From Clostridia bacterium (GTDB taxonomy: Bacteria > Bacillota > Clostridia > Christensenellales > Borkfalkiaceae): a stretch of 35,796 bases of DNA. Below, in pieces: positions 6,537-13,179 of the stretch; positions within the stretch are counted from its first letter, which is position 1, and every line of letters begins with the position of its first letter. The stretch spans positions 1-35,796 of the forward strand of contig JAFTHW010000002.1 in NCBI GenBank assembly GCA_017457225.1, given 5' to 3'. The position numbers and the translations under genes are program-made. The notes under the pieces are model-generated. The model was not told the origin of the DNA. It did not search any database and saw only the letters and a program-made list of their open reading frames with translations.

Positions 6537-7775
6537 ATGAAAAATCTCAGCAACAAATGGACTCGCGCGGCGATTCCCGCTTTATTATTGCATTGCAGTA
6601 TCGGTACCGTATATTGTTGGTCGTATCTGGAAGATGCCATTAAAACGGTTTTTTTAAACGCAAATATGAGCGTAAGCGCGCTCGGTTGGGCGTTTTCCTT
6701 AGCCATCTTTTTTTTGGGGATGAGCGCCGCTTTTTTAGGGAATTTTGTTGAAAAAGATATACATAAGGCTAGTCTTATCGGTACCATTTGTTTCGCTGCG
6801 GGCGTAGCAGGTGCGGGATTGGCAGTTCGATTGCACAGTATGGTGCTGCTACTTATTTTTTACGGTGTTGTCATGGGTATTGGGCTCGGGCTTGGATACC
6901 TTTCGCCTGTAAAGACGCTGATGCTTTGGTTTAAGGATAACAAAGGACTGGCAACAGGGCTTGCAGTAGCGGGGTTTGGCGCAGCTAAAATGGTCTTCGC
7001 GCCCATTATTACTGCGATTGTGAAGGCAGTAGGGGTGGAATTTGCGCTTTATATCCTTGCGGCAATTTGGTTCGTTATGATGTTCATCGGGCATTTACTT
7101 TTAAAAAAGCCTGATGGGTGGATAGAAACCCACGAAAAATTCGATTTTAAAACGTTTTTCGCCCGTTTCAAAATTTTTGCGGATGTTAAATTTGTCGGTA
7201 TTTGGTTGGTTTTCTATATCAATATCACCTGCGGACTTGCTTTGATTTCTCACGAGAAAGCCATTTATACTGCGATAGGGCTTGCAGGCTCGGCGGCTCT
7301 TTTAGGTACGGTAACAGGCTTCTTTAACGCGGCGGGGCGTTTGGGGTATTCCACCTTGGGCGACCATATGAAAGATAGAAACAATGTGTATAAAATCATT
7401 CTGATCAGCGAGCTTGCGTTTTCGGTACTTGCTTTGGCAACGGGCGCAGTTTCTAATAAAATCGTTGTGATTTGCGTTGCGTTGTTAATTTTGGTCAACT
7501 TAGGGTACGGTGGCGGATTTAGCAATCTTCCTACGCTGCTTTCCGACGTTTACGGCATTGGAAATATTTCTTCTTTGCACGGGATTGCGCTGTCGGCATG
7601 GGCATTTGCGGGCTTGACGGGTAATCAAATAGCCGACTTGATCGTGGCAAAAACGGGGGACTATCAAAACATTCTTATCTTTACGATAATTATGTATGTA
7701 ATTGCGTTGCTAGTGGATATTTTCTTGGTTCATGTCAAGCATAATGCACCCGCAGAAAAAGCAAAACAAGAATAA
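6537..7775 (+). CDS. MFS transporter, OFA (oxalate/formate antiporter-like) family
   Basis: A 412-aa protein with twelve predicted membrane segments. The N-terminal half contains YGVVMGIGLGLGYLSP followed by VKTLMLWFKDNKGLATGLA and GFGAAKMVFAPI, which match the OFA family whose best-known member is OxlT. Family members exchange small carboxylates (oxalate/formate) or transport related monocarboxylates; the real substrate cannot be told from sequence. The arginine/lysine after LSP in OxlT-like proteins appears here as Lys in PVKTLMLW. The gene stands alone between its own consensus promoter and a terminator shared with the tRNA-Val gene on the other strand. Codon use is AT-richer than in the metabolic genes downstream. 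Confidence 0.9.
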   Translation: MKNLSNKWTRAAIPALLLHCSIGTVYCWSYLEDAIKTVFLNANMSVSALGWAFSLAIFFLGMSAAFLGNFVEKDIHKASLIGTICFAAGVAGAGLAVRLHSMVLLLIFYGVVMGIGLGLGYLSPVKTLMLWFKDNKGLATGLAVAGFGAAKMVFAPIITAIVKAVGVEFALYILAAIWFVMMFIGHLLLKKPDGWIETHEKFDFKTFFARFKIFADVKFVGIWLVFYINITCGLALISHEKAIYTAIGLAGSAALLGTVTGFFNAAGRLGYSTLGDHMKDRNNVYKIILISELAFSVLALATGAVSNKIVVICVALLILVNLGYGGGFSNLPTLLSDVYGIGNISSLHGIALSAWAFAGLTGNQIADLIVAKTGDYQNILIFTIIMYVIALLVDIFLVHVKHNAPAEKAKQE

Positions 7776-7799
7776 ACGATAAGAGATCAATAACGAAAG

Positions 7800-7829
7800 A
7801 AAAAGGACGGCGTGTTGCCGTCCTTTTTG
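7800..7829. terminator. Bidirectional terminator between the MFS gene and tRNA-Val
   Basis: AAAAAGGACGGC and GCCGTCCTTTTT flank a 5-nt loop. T-runs on both strands let it end the MFS transcript (plus) and the tRNA-Val transcript (minus). It is nearly identical to the terminator behind tRNA-Ala. Confidence 0.9.
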
Positions 7830-7907
7830 TGGTGGAGACAGCAGGACTTGAACCTGCGACCTCTCGCATGTGAAGCGAGCGCTCTAACCAACTGAGACTA
7901 TGCCTCC
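7830..7907 (-). tRNA. tRNA-Val (anticodon CAC), with an extra base in the D stem
   Basis: Read on the minus strand it folds as a cloverleaf. The acceptor GGAGGCA pairs with TGTCTCC, the anticodon stem CTCGC/GCGAG holds the loop TTCACAT (anticodon CAC, reading GUG), and the T arm is GCAGG/CCTGC with loop TTCAAGT. The CCA end is encoded. The D arm reads G-T-CTC-AGTTGGTTA-GAG-C, one T more than the usual GCTC/GAGC stem, giving a bulge. A consensus promoter (TTGACA 7953-7948, TATAAT 7930-7925, spacer 17) and a terminator flank it, so it looks expressed. Confidence 0.9.
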
Positions 7908-7924
7908 GAATTTTTTACGGTCTT

Positions 7925-7953
7925 ATTATAACTCTTTTTTTCGGTCGTGTCAA
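7925..7953 (-). promoter_or_regulatory. Promoter of tRNA-Val
   Basis: Perfect TTGACA-N17-TATAAT on the minus strand. The -10 lies 17 nt before the first base of the tRNA. Confidence 0.85.
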
Positions 7954-8012
7954 ATATTATAGAAAGGCAATTTATAAAAAGAATTCAAATTTTTTGAAGA
8001 GCGAACGGTTTC

Positions 8013-8092
8013 GTATGATTGGGCAATCCGCTTCTCGTTCGTCGCGCGAACCCCTGAGAATACAGGTTTTCGAGCAACTTCTTATCTCCACG
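8013..8092. repeat. Candidate intergenic repeat or tRNA-derived fragment
   Basis: No gene is supported here. The segment near 8062-8092 reads like the 3' part of a tRNA on the plus strand: a T-loop TTCGAGC with arms AGGTT/AACTT, then TATCTCC, the same 3' acceptor strand as the tRNA-Ala gene on the other strand. No matching 5' half is visible upstream. The rest contains a CCTG/CAGG hairpin and resembles dispersed intergenic repeats, which cannot be confirmed from one copy. Confidence 0.35.
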
Positions 8093-8120
8093 AAAAAAGG
8101 ACGGCGTTTTGCCGTCCTTT
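8093..8120. terminator. Terminator behind tRNA-Ala
   Basis: AAAGGACGGC and GCCGTCCTTT flank a TTT(T) loop, with T-runs on both strands. It is a near copy of the terminator behind tRNA-Val, including its position directly after the CCA end. Confidence 0.85.
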
Positions 8121-8122
8121 TG

Positions 8123-8198
8123 TGGTGGAGATAAGGGGATTCGAACCCCTGGCCTATACGTTGCGAACGTATCGCTCTACCAACTGAGCCATATCCCC
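8123..8198 (-). tRNA. tRNA-Ala (anticodon CGC)
   Basis: A standard 76-nt cloverleaf on the minus strand. The acceptor GGGGATA/TATCTCC contains the G3-U70 pair that marks alanine tRNAs. The D arm is GCTC/GAGC, the anticodon arm ATACG/CGTAT with loop TTCGCAA (anticodon CGC, reading GCG), and the T arm AGGGG/CCCCT with loop TTCGAAT. CCA is encoded. It has its own promoter and terminator. Confidence 0.97.
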
Positions 8199-8211
8199 AT
8201 TCGCGTTTCCT

Positions 8212-8240
8212 ATTATATAACTTTTTTTTTCGTTTGTCAA
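8212..8240 (-). promoter_or_regulatory. Promoter of tRNA-Ala
   Basis: TTGACA (8240-8235) and TATAAT (8217-8212) on the minus strand are 17 bp apart, full consensus, with an A/T-rich spacer. Confidence 0.85.
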
Positions 8241-8292
8241 CGCTTTTTTTATGCTTTTTTTCATTATTTCTTGCGAAAATTCCGTTTTTGAC

Positions 8293-8321
8293 TTGATTTT
8301 TATATCCGTTTGCTTTATAAT
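8293..8321 (+). promoter_or_regulatory. Promoter of the SDR gene
   Basis: TTGATT (8293-8298), a 17-bp spacer and TATAAT (8316-8321). A GAGGT ribosome site (8333-8337) follows, 7 nt before the ATG. Confidence 0.75.
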
Positions 8322-8344
8322 GTCTCGTGGAAGAGGTCGGGATT

Positions 8345-9202
8345 ATGAAAAATTGGTTGAAAAATGAATACGTCGTGCTCTCTGGAGCGTCCGGCGGAAT
8401 CGGTAGGGAACTTTGTAAAATACTCGTTTCCAAATACGACGCCAAAGTCGTCGGTATCGGTAGAAACGAAGAAAAAATGCGCTCGCTTCAAAAAGAGCTC
8501 GGCGAAAAAGAGGACTCCTTTTTCTATCGTCTTTTTGACGTAGGGGATAGGCAGGGTTGGGTTGAACTCGAAAAATGGCTCTCCGAAAACGGAATACATC
8601 CCAAGCTTTTAATCAATAACGCAGGTATGTTTCCGTACTTTAGAAAGGCGCTGGATACTCCATCGGAAACGGTGGAGTCGGTGCTTCAAACGAATTTTTT
8701 GTCGATGGTTTACGCAATTGAGGTGTTGTCGCCGATTTTGAAAGGGGACAAGAAGAATAAGAGCGGAATTGTCAACGTCAGTTCTTCCGCGGGGCTTTGC
8801 GCGGTGGCGGGGACGGCGGCGTATTCGGCAAGTAAGGCGGCTGTGAAAGCGTATACCGAAGCGCTTGCGGTCGAGCAAAAGGGTAAAAAATACGTCGGGG
8901 TCATTCATCCCGGGACGACGGCAACGGAGTTGTTTGACGGGGACGAGAATACCAAAAACAGCGCGCTACAGCGCATTGCGATTCCAGCACAAAAAATGGC
9001 GATGAAGATTGCAAAACGGATTTTAAAACGGAAACGTCGCTCGGTGCTGGGCATGGACGCAAAACTTATGAACGTTTGTACGAAATGGATGCCCGTCCAA
9101 GGGTTGTTCCTCGTTGGCGGAGTGATGAAAGCATCGCGCTCCAAAGTGTTTTCAAGGGTGTTTGAGTATCCGAACAGGAAGGATAAAAACGGGGAAGCAT
9201 AA
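8345..9202 (+). CDS. Short-chain dehydrogenase/reductase (SDR)
   Basis: A 285-aa NAD(P)-dependent oxidoreductase of the classical SDR type. The cofactor motif SGASGGIG is at residues 13-20 and NNAG at 92-95. The active site comprises serine in VNVSSSAG (about 145-151) and Tyr161/Lys165 in YSASK. An extended C-terminal part (MNVCTKWMPVQGLFLVGGVMKASRSKV) resembles SDR members that act on lipid-like or sterol-like substrates at the membrane, but the substrate is not readable. I chose the ATG at 8345 over a GTG at 8327 because of the GAGGT ribosome site between them. The FNT channel gene starts 20 nt after its stop and is probably co-transcribed. Confidence 0.9.
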   Translation: MKNWLKNEYVVLSGASGGIGRELCKILVSKYDAKVVGIGRNEEKMRSLQKELGEKEDSFFYRLFDVGDRQGWVELEKWLSENGIHPKLLINNAGMFPYFRKALDTPSETVESVLQTNFLSMVYAIEVLSPILKGDKKNKSGIVNVSSSAGLCAVAGTAAYSASKAAVKAYTEALAVEQKGKKYVGVIHPGTTATELFDGDENTKNSALQRIAIPAQKMAMKIAKRILKRKRRSVLGMDAKLMNVCTKWMPVQGLFLVGGVMKASRSKVFSRVFEYPNRKDKNGEA

Positions 9203-9222
9203 GGGGAAACAGAGGAAGAATT

Positions 9223-9921
9223 ATGAAAGATTTTGAAAAGATGACGAAAACGCAGTTTGCGGTTTTCTGTCTGTTGGCGGTATTTTCGGGAATTATGATC
9301 GGCATCGGCGGCATCGCTTCACTGGTAGCGATCTCTACGATGGGGGAGTGGGGGCGGCTCGTAGGGGCGTGTTTATTCTCCCTTGCCATCTTTGCGATTA
9401 TGGCGTTCGAAATGAAGTTGTTTACGGGCATGGTCGCGAGTATTCCGGCGATGAGTGTGAAACATTTGTGGCAGTTGGTCGTTTGTTTTCTTTGCAATGC
9501 TTTGGGAGTTTTGCTCGTCGGCGCGATTTCGGAATATACGCCGTTTGGTGGCGTTGCGGCGGAAAACGGCGCGGCGTTGATCGCAGGGAAATTGGATTTA
9601 GAGAAATGGCCGCTCGTGGCGGTATGCTCGTCTATGCTTTGCGGCGTATTGATCACGACGTCCGTGCGCTCTCCCTATCACGTGGTGGAAAAAGGCTTGA
9701 GCGCGACGCTTGGAGTGGTATTCCCCATCATCGTGTTCGCGTTCTGCGGATTCGATCATTCGGTTGCGAATATGTTGTATTTTTATTACCTCGGCGAGTT
9801 TTCTTGGAAGATCGTAGCCTACGTTCTGTTGACGATCGTCGGAAACGTGATCGGAGGCGTGGCGTTACCCCTTGTGATGATGCTTCGCGAAAAGGCGAGA
9901 AGACAGGGCGGGCGGTCGTAA
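9223..9921 (+). CDS. Formate/nitrite transporter (FNT) family channel
   Basis: A 232-aa integral membrane protein with six predicted helices. The family-typical GFDHSVANMLYFYYLG stretch near the end of the fifth helix, and a glycine-rich first helix (GIMIGIGGIASL), identify the FNT fold (FocA, NirC and relatives). These form pentameric channels that pass formate, nitrite, lactate or hydrosulfide. No pflB or nitrite reductase gene is nearby, so the anion is unknown; in a fermenter with AdhE, formate is the first guess. The protein is a little shorter than the usual 260-280 aa, mostly at the termini. A GAGGAAG ribosome site precedes the ATG, and a terminator closes the SDR-FNT pair. Confidence 0.88.
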   Translation: MKDFEKMTKTQFAVFCLLAVFSGIMIGIGGIASLVAISTMGEWGRLVGACLFSLAIFAIMAFEMKLFTGMVASIPAMSVKHLWQLVVCFLCNALGVLLVGAISEYTPFGGVAAENGAALIAGKLDLEKWPLVAVCSSMLCGVLITTSVRSPYHVVEKGLSATLGVVFPIIVFAFCGFDHSVANMLYFYYLGEFSWKIVAYVLLTIVGNVIGGVALPLVMMLREKARRQGGRS

Positions 9922-9931
9922 AAATACCTTA

Positions 9932-9968
9932 GACGGAGTTTTCCTTGCAGGAAAGGCTCCGTTTTTTT
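9932..9968 (+). terminator. Terminator after the FNT gene
   Basis: ACGGAGTTTTCCT pairs with AGGAAAGGCTCCGT (one internal mismatch), followed by a run of T ending at about 9968. Confidence 0.85.
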
Positions 9969-9988
9969 ATAAAATATCGCTAAGATAT

Positions 9989-10018
9989 TTGACATTAAAG
10001 GGAAAATTGTGATACAAT
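9989..10018 (+). promoter_or_regulatory. Promoter of the GNAT-like gene
   Basis: TTGACA (9989-9994), an 18-bp spacer and TACAAT (10013-10018). About 70 nt of leader precede the start codon. Confidence 0.75.
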
Positions 10019-10091
10019 ACGGGAAGAAAACATTGTCGAAAAACGGCGAATAGTAACGCCGTGAATACCGTGTACAAGGAGAAAGGGAAGA

Positions 10092-11219
10092 ATGTTGAAG
10101 ATCGTCGAGGTGAAAACCCGTAAACAGAGAAAAGAGTTCGTGGAATATCCGTTGAGATTATATAAGGGGAATCCTTATTTTGTGCCGCCTTTGTACGGGG
10201 ACGAAATGAAGATGTTTACTCCGAAAAATATTTATTTCAAGACCTGTGATTCGGTGTTTTTCCTTGCGGAACGCGACGGGGAAACGGTAGGACGCATTCA
10301 GGGGATTATTCAGCATCAATATAACGAGATCCACAATACGAAACAGGTACGCTTTACCCGTTTTGACTGCGAGGACAATCCCGAAACGGCAAAGGCGTTG
10401 TTCGACGCTGTGGAGGCTTGGGCGAAAGACAATCAAATGAAAGAAGTGGTAGGACCGCTCGGATACAGCGATCTGGAAAGAGAGGGCTTGCTCATTGAGG
10501 GGTTCGATTATCTTTCGACGTTTGAAGAACAGTACAATTACGAATATTATGCGAAACTCATTGAGGATTGCGGCTACGTCAAAGACGTAGATTGGGTGGA
10601 ATCCCGTTTGTTCTCCACTCCCCAACAGGACGAGCGGTTGCATATGTTGGCGAATCGCGCGTTGACGAGAAATAATTTGCATATCGGCGGCGAGGGACTC
10701 AGTACTTCGCAGTATATCAAAAAATACGCGAACAGCATTTTCAAGTGCATTGACGAGTGTTATAAAGATCTCTACGGCGTGGTGCCGTTTACGCCCGAAA
10801 TGATGAAGCAGATGATCGGGCAGTTCAAACTGATGCTGGATAAACGGTTTTTGATCGTCGTTTGCGACGAACAGGAAAACGTCGTGGCGTTCGGGATTTG
10901 TTTGCCCGGAATCGGGAAAGCGGTACAAAAGAGCGGCGGTCGATTGACGCCCGCGACGTTGATCCGCTTGCTCAAAGCGATCAAGCACCCCGAAACCATT
11001 GATTTAGGATTGGTCGGGATTTTGCCGCAGTATAGAAAGTCGGGAATCAGCGCGCTGGTTATGACGACGTTGCAAGGAATGCTTTCCGACGGCAAAGTGC
11101 AATATCTGGAAACCAATTTGAATTTGGAGACGAATGCGAACATTCAGGCGCAATGGAAGCATTTCGAGTCCATTCAACACAAGCGCAGACGCTCGTATAT
11201 AAAATCCCTTGAAGAATAA
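10092..11219 (+). CDS. GNAT-like acyltransferase family protein (YghO-like), function unknown
   Basis: A 375-aa cytoplasmic protein. The N-terminal half holds PLRLYKGNPYFVPPL and VVGPLGYSDLEREGLLIEGFDY (around 119-140), a pattern conserved in a family of long GNAT-fold proteins often named N-acetyltransferase or YghO-like. The C-terminal half (FLIVVCDEQENVVAFGICLPGI, then DLGLVGILPQYRKSGISALV at about 303-322) looks like the acetyl-CoA-binding strand and loop of a GNAT domain. No substrate can be assigned. It has its own promoter and an AAGGAGAAAGGGAAGA leader directly before the ATG. No clear terminator separates it from tilS, which nevertheless has its own promoter-like boxes. Confidence 0.75.
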   Translation: MLKIVEVKTRKQRKEFVEYPLRLYKGNPYFVPPLYGDEMKMFTPKNIYFKTCDSVFFLAERDGETVGRIQGIIQHQYNEIHNTKQVRFTRFDCEDNPETAKALFDAVEAWAKDNQMKEVVGPLGYSDLEREGLLIEGFDYLSTFEEQYNYEYYAKLIEDCGYVKDVDWVESRLFSTPQQDERLHMLANRALTRNNLHIGGEGLSTSQYIKKYANSIFKCIDECYKDLYGVVPFTPEMMKQMIGQFKLMLDKRFLIVVCDEQENVVAFGICLPGIGKAVQKSGGRLTPATLIRLLKAIKHPETIDLGLVGILPQYRKSGISALVMTTLQGMLSDGKVQYLETNLNLETNANIQAQWKHFESIQHKRRRSYIKSLEE

Positions 11220-11236
11220 AAACGTTTGGAAAAACC

Positions 11237-11265
11237 TTGCAATCTTTGGGTGGATATGATATACT
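11237..11265 (+). promoter_or_regulatory. Promoter of tilS with the start codon at +1
   Basis: TTGCAA (11237-11242), a 17-bp spacer and TATACT (11260-11265). The ATG of tilS begins only 6 nt after the -10, about where transcription should start, and no Shine-Dalgarno sequence is present. Confidence 0.65.
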
Positions 11266-11271
11266 TGTCTT

Positions 11272-12606
11272 ATGTTGGATTTGAGTAAATACACACAACA
11301 AAACATTTGCGTGGCGGCATCGGGCGGAGCGGATTCGATGGCGCTGTTGCATTTTTTGAACGCGGAACGGGAACGGTTCGGCTTCTCTCTTTCCGCGGTG
11401 CATTGCGAGCACGGAATTCGCGGAGAAGAAAGCTTGCAAGATATGCGGCTCGTGCAACGAACCTGCAAGCAGTACGGAGTGCCGCTCACGGTATTTGCCG
11501 AGGATTGTATCGGTCGTTCTCAAAGGGAAAAATGTAGCTTGGAAACGGCGGCTCGAAATTTCAGGAACGAGTGTTTTGAAACTTTGATCCAAGCGGGAAA
11601 AGCGGATTTTATTGCAACGGCGCATCATCAAAACGATGAAGCGGAAACGGTGTTGTTCCGTTTGGCGCGCGGCTCGGCGCTGTCGGGCGCGGCGGGAATG
11701 AAAGAGGAGAGCGGATACATCCTTCGTCCTTTTTTGGCGTGGACGAAAGCGGAGATTTTGCAGTACGTAGAAAAAAACGACATTCTTTTCCGAGAGGATC
11801 AAACGAATTTTGAAAAGGACGCGACGAGGAACAAACTCCGTTTAGACGTATTGCCTGCGTTGGAAAACGCGGTGAAAGGCGCGGGGGAAAACCTTGCTCG
11901 GTTTGCCAAACGCGCGGAAGAGGACGATGAGCTTTTGTACCGTTTGAGCAAAGTGTTATTAACGGTGAAAGGCGATGGCGAAGACATTGAATTTACCGTA
12001 GCGTTCAGCGAAGAAAAACCGCTTTTTACGCGCGCGTGTCTTGCGGCGCTCAAGGGGTTGGGGGTTCAAAAGGATTACACGTCCACGCACCTTTCGGACG
12101 CGTTCGCTTTGCAAAATTTATCCCGTGGCGCGAAGCTGGTTTTACCTCGCGGCGTGGAGGCAGAAAAACGATTAGAGGGGATTGTTTTTTATCGAAAAAA
12201 AGAGCGTGAATACGTACCGCTCGCAGAAGAGATGAAATTTTCGGAAAAAGGATTCGACGGGGGTATGTACGAGATCACCGTGTCCAAAACGCCCGTGGAA
12301 GAGGATGGAAACGGGTGGAGAGTTTTGAAGATCGATAAAGATAAACTCCCTAAAGACGCCGTGTTCCGTTTCCGTAAGGAAGGGGACGAGATTGAGAAGT
12401 TCGGCGGCGGAAGAAAGAGCTTGAAAAAATTCTTCAACGAGAAGAAATTGGACGTGGAGGAGCGGGCGTATTTGCCCCTCGTGGCGTCGAAAACGGGAAA
12501 GGAAGTGTACGTCGTGTGCGGCGTGGAGATTTCCGAAACCGTCAAAATTACGGAACAAACGCAAAACGCGTTGTATATGATTACACGAAAGAAAAAAGGA
12601 GTTTGA
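11272..12606 (+). CDS. tilS: tRNA(Ile)-lysidine synthase TilS
   Basis: TilS adds lysine to C34 of the CAU-anticodon isoleucine tRNA, changing its identity and codon reading; the enzyme is essential in most bacteria. The PP-loop ATP-binding motif SGGADS is at residues 17-22, followed by the family-typical HCEHGIRGEES and HHQNDEAETVLFRLARGSALSGAAGM. The C-terminal domain ends with FRKEGDEIEKFGGGRKSLKKFFNEKKLDVEERAYLPL, the tRNA-binding TilS_C pattern. At 444 aa it is full length. The chosen ATG keeps the PP-loop; the next ATG would remove it. No ribosome site is visible and the -10 box is very close, so the transcript may be leaderless. hpt follows after 3 nt, the usual tilS-hpt pairing. Confidence 0.95.
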   Translation: MLDLSKYTQQNICVAASGGADSMALLHFLNAERERFGFSLSAVHCEHGIRGEESLQDMRLVQRTCKQYGVPLTVFAEDCIGRSQREKCSLETAARNFRNECFETLIQAGKADFIATAHHQNDEAETVLFRLARGSALSGAAGMKEESGYILRPFLAWTKAEILQYVEKNDILFREDQTNFEKDATRNKLRLDVLPALENAVKGAGENLARFAKRAEEDDELLYRLSKVLLTVKGDGEDIEFTVAFSEEKPLFTRACLAALKGLGVQKDYTSTHLSDAFALQNLSRGAKLVLPRGVEAEKRLEGIVFYRKKEREYVPLAEEMKFSEKGFDGGMYEITVSKTPVEEDGNGWRVLKIDKDKLPKDAVFRFRKEGDEIEKFGGGRKSLKKFFNEKKLDVEERAYLPLVASKTGKEVYVVCGVEISETVKITEQTQNALYMITRKKKGV

Positions 12607-12609
12607 TTT

Positions 12610-13158
12610 ATGGTGGAATTACATCCCGACGTAGCGTACGTAATGGTGGGGGAAGAGGCGATCGCAAAGCGCGTCAAGGAATTGGCGGCGCAGCTCGATA
12701 AACTGTACGAGGGCAGACGTCCCGTCGTCGTTTGTATTTTGAAAGGGAGCGTAGTATTTTTCTCCGATCTCATTCGCAATATGAAAACGACGCTGACGAT
12801 CGATTTTATGAGCGTTTCGTCCTACGGAAACGGTACGAAATCTAAGGGAGAACTGACGATCAAGAAAGATCTCACGACGGATATCGAGGGTAGAGACGTA
12901 TTGATCGTGGAGGATATTATTGATTCGGGCAATACTCTTTACAACCTCAAAAAATTACTCAACGCGCGTTTGCCTGCCAGCGTGAATATCGTTACGCTGC
13001 TCGATAAACCCGACCGCAGAGAAGCGCCGATCGAGCCGGAATATACGGGCTTCGTGATCGAGGACGAGTTCGTGATCGGATACGGTTTGGATTACGCGGA
13101 AGATTATAGAAATCTGCCTTACGTGGGTGTGTTGAAACGCTCGGTTTACGAAAACTGA
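12610..13158 (+). CDS. hpt: Hypoxanthine phosphoribosyltransferase
   Basis: This purine-salvage enzyme transfers ribose phosphate from PRPP to hypoxanthine or guanine, giving IMP or GMP. At 182 aa it is full length. LKGSVVFFSDLIR (about 44-56) and the PRPP-binding motif VLIVEDIIDSGNTL (about 97-110) are intact, with a C-terminal FVIGYGLDYAEDYRNLPYVG typical of HPRT. An AAAGGAG ribosome site lies 8 nt before the ATG. It is translated right after tilS, and a cysteine-desulfidase-family gene follows 21 nt downstream. In many Bacillota ftsH follows hpt; here it does not. Confidence 0.96.
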   Translation: MVELHPDVAYVMVGEEAIAKRVKELAAQLDKLYEGRRPVVVCILKGSVVFFSDLIRNMKTTLTIDFMSVSSYGNGTKSKGELTIKKDLTTDIEGRDVLIVEDIIDSGNTLYNLKKLLNARLPASVNIVTLLDKPDRREAPIEPEYTGFVIEDEFVIGYGLDYAEDYRNLPYVGVLKRSVYEN

Positions 13159-13179
13159 GGTGGATAAAGAGGGGCGCTT

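Noticed and set aside
7972-8445. 157-codon minus-strand frame across tRNA-Ala
   Set aside because: It includes the whole tRNA gene and its promoter; such frames recur over tRNAs and are not genes.
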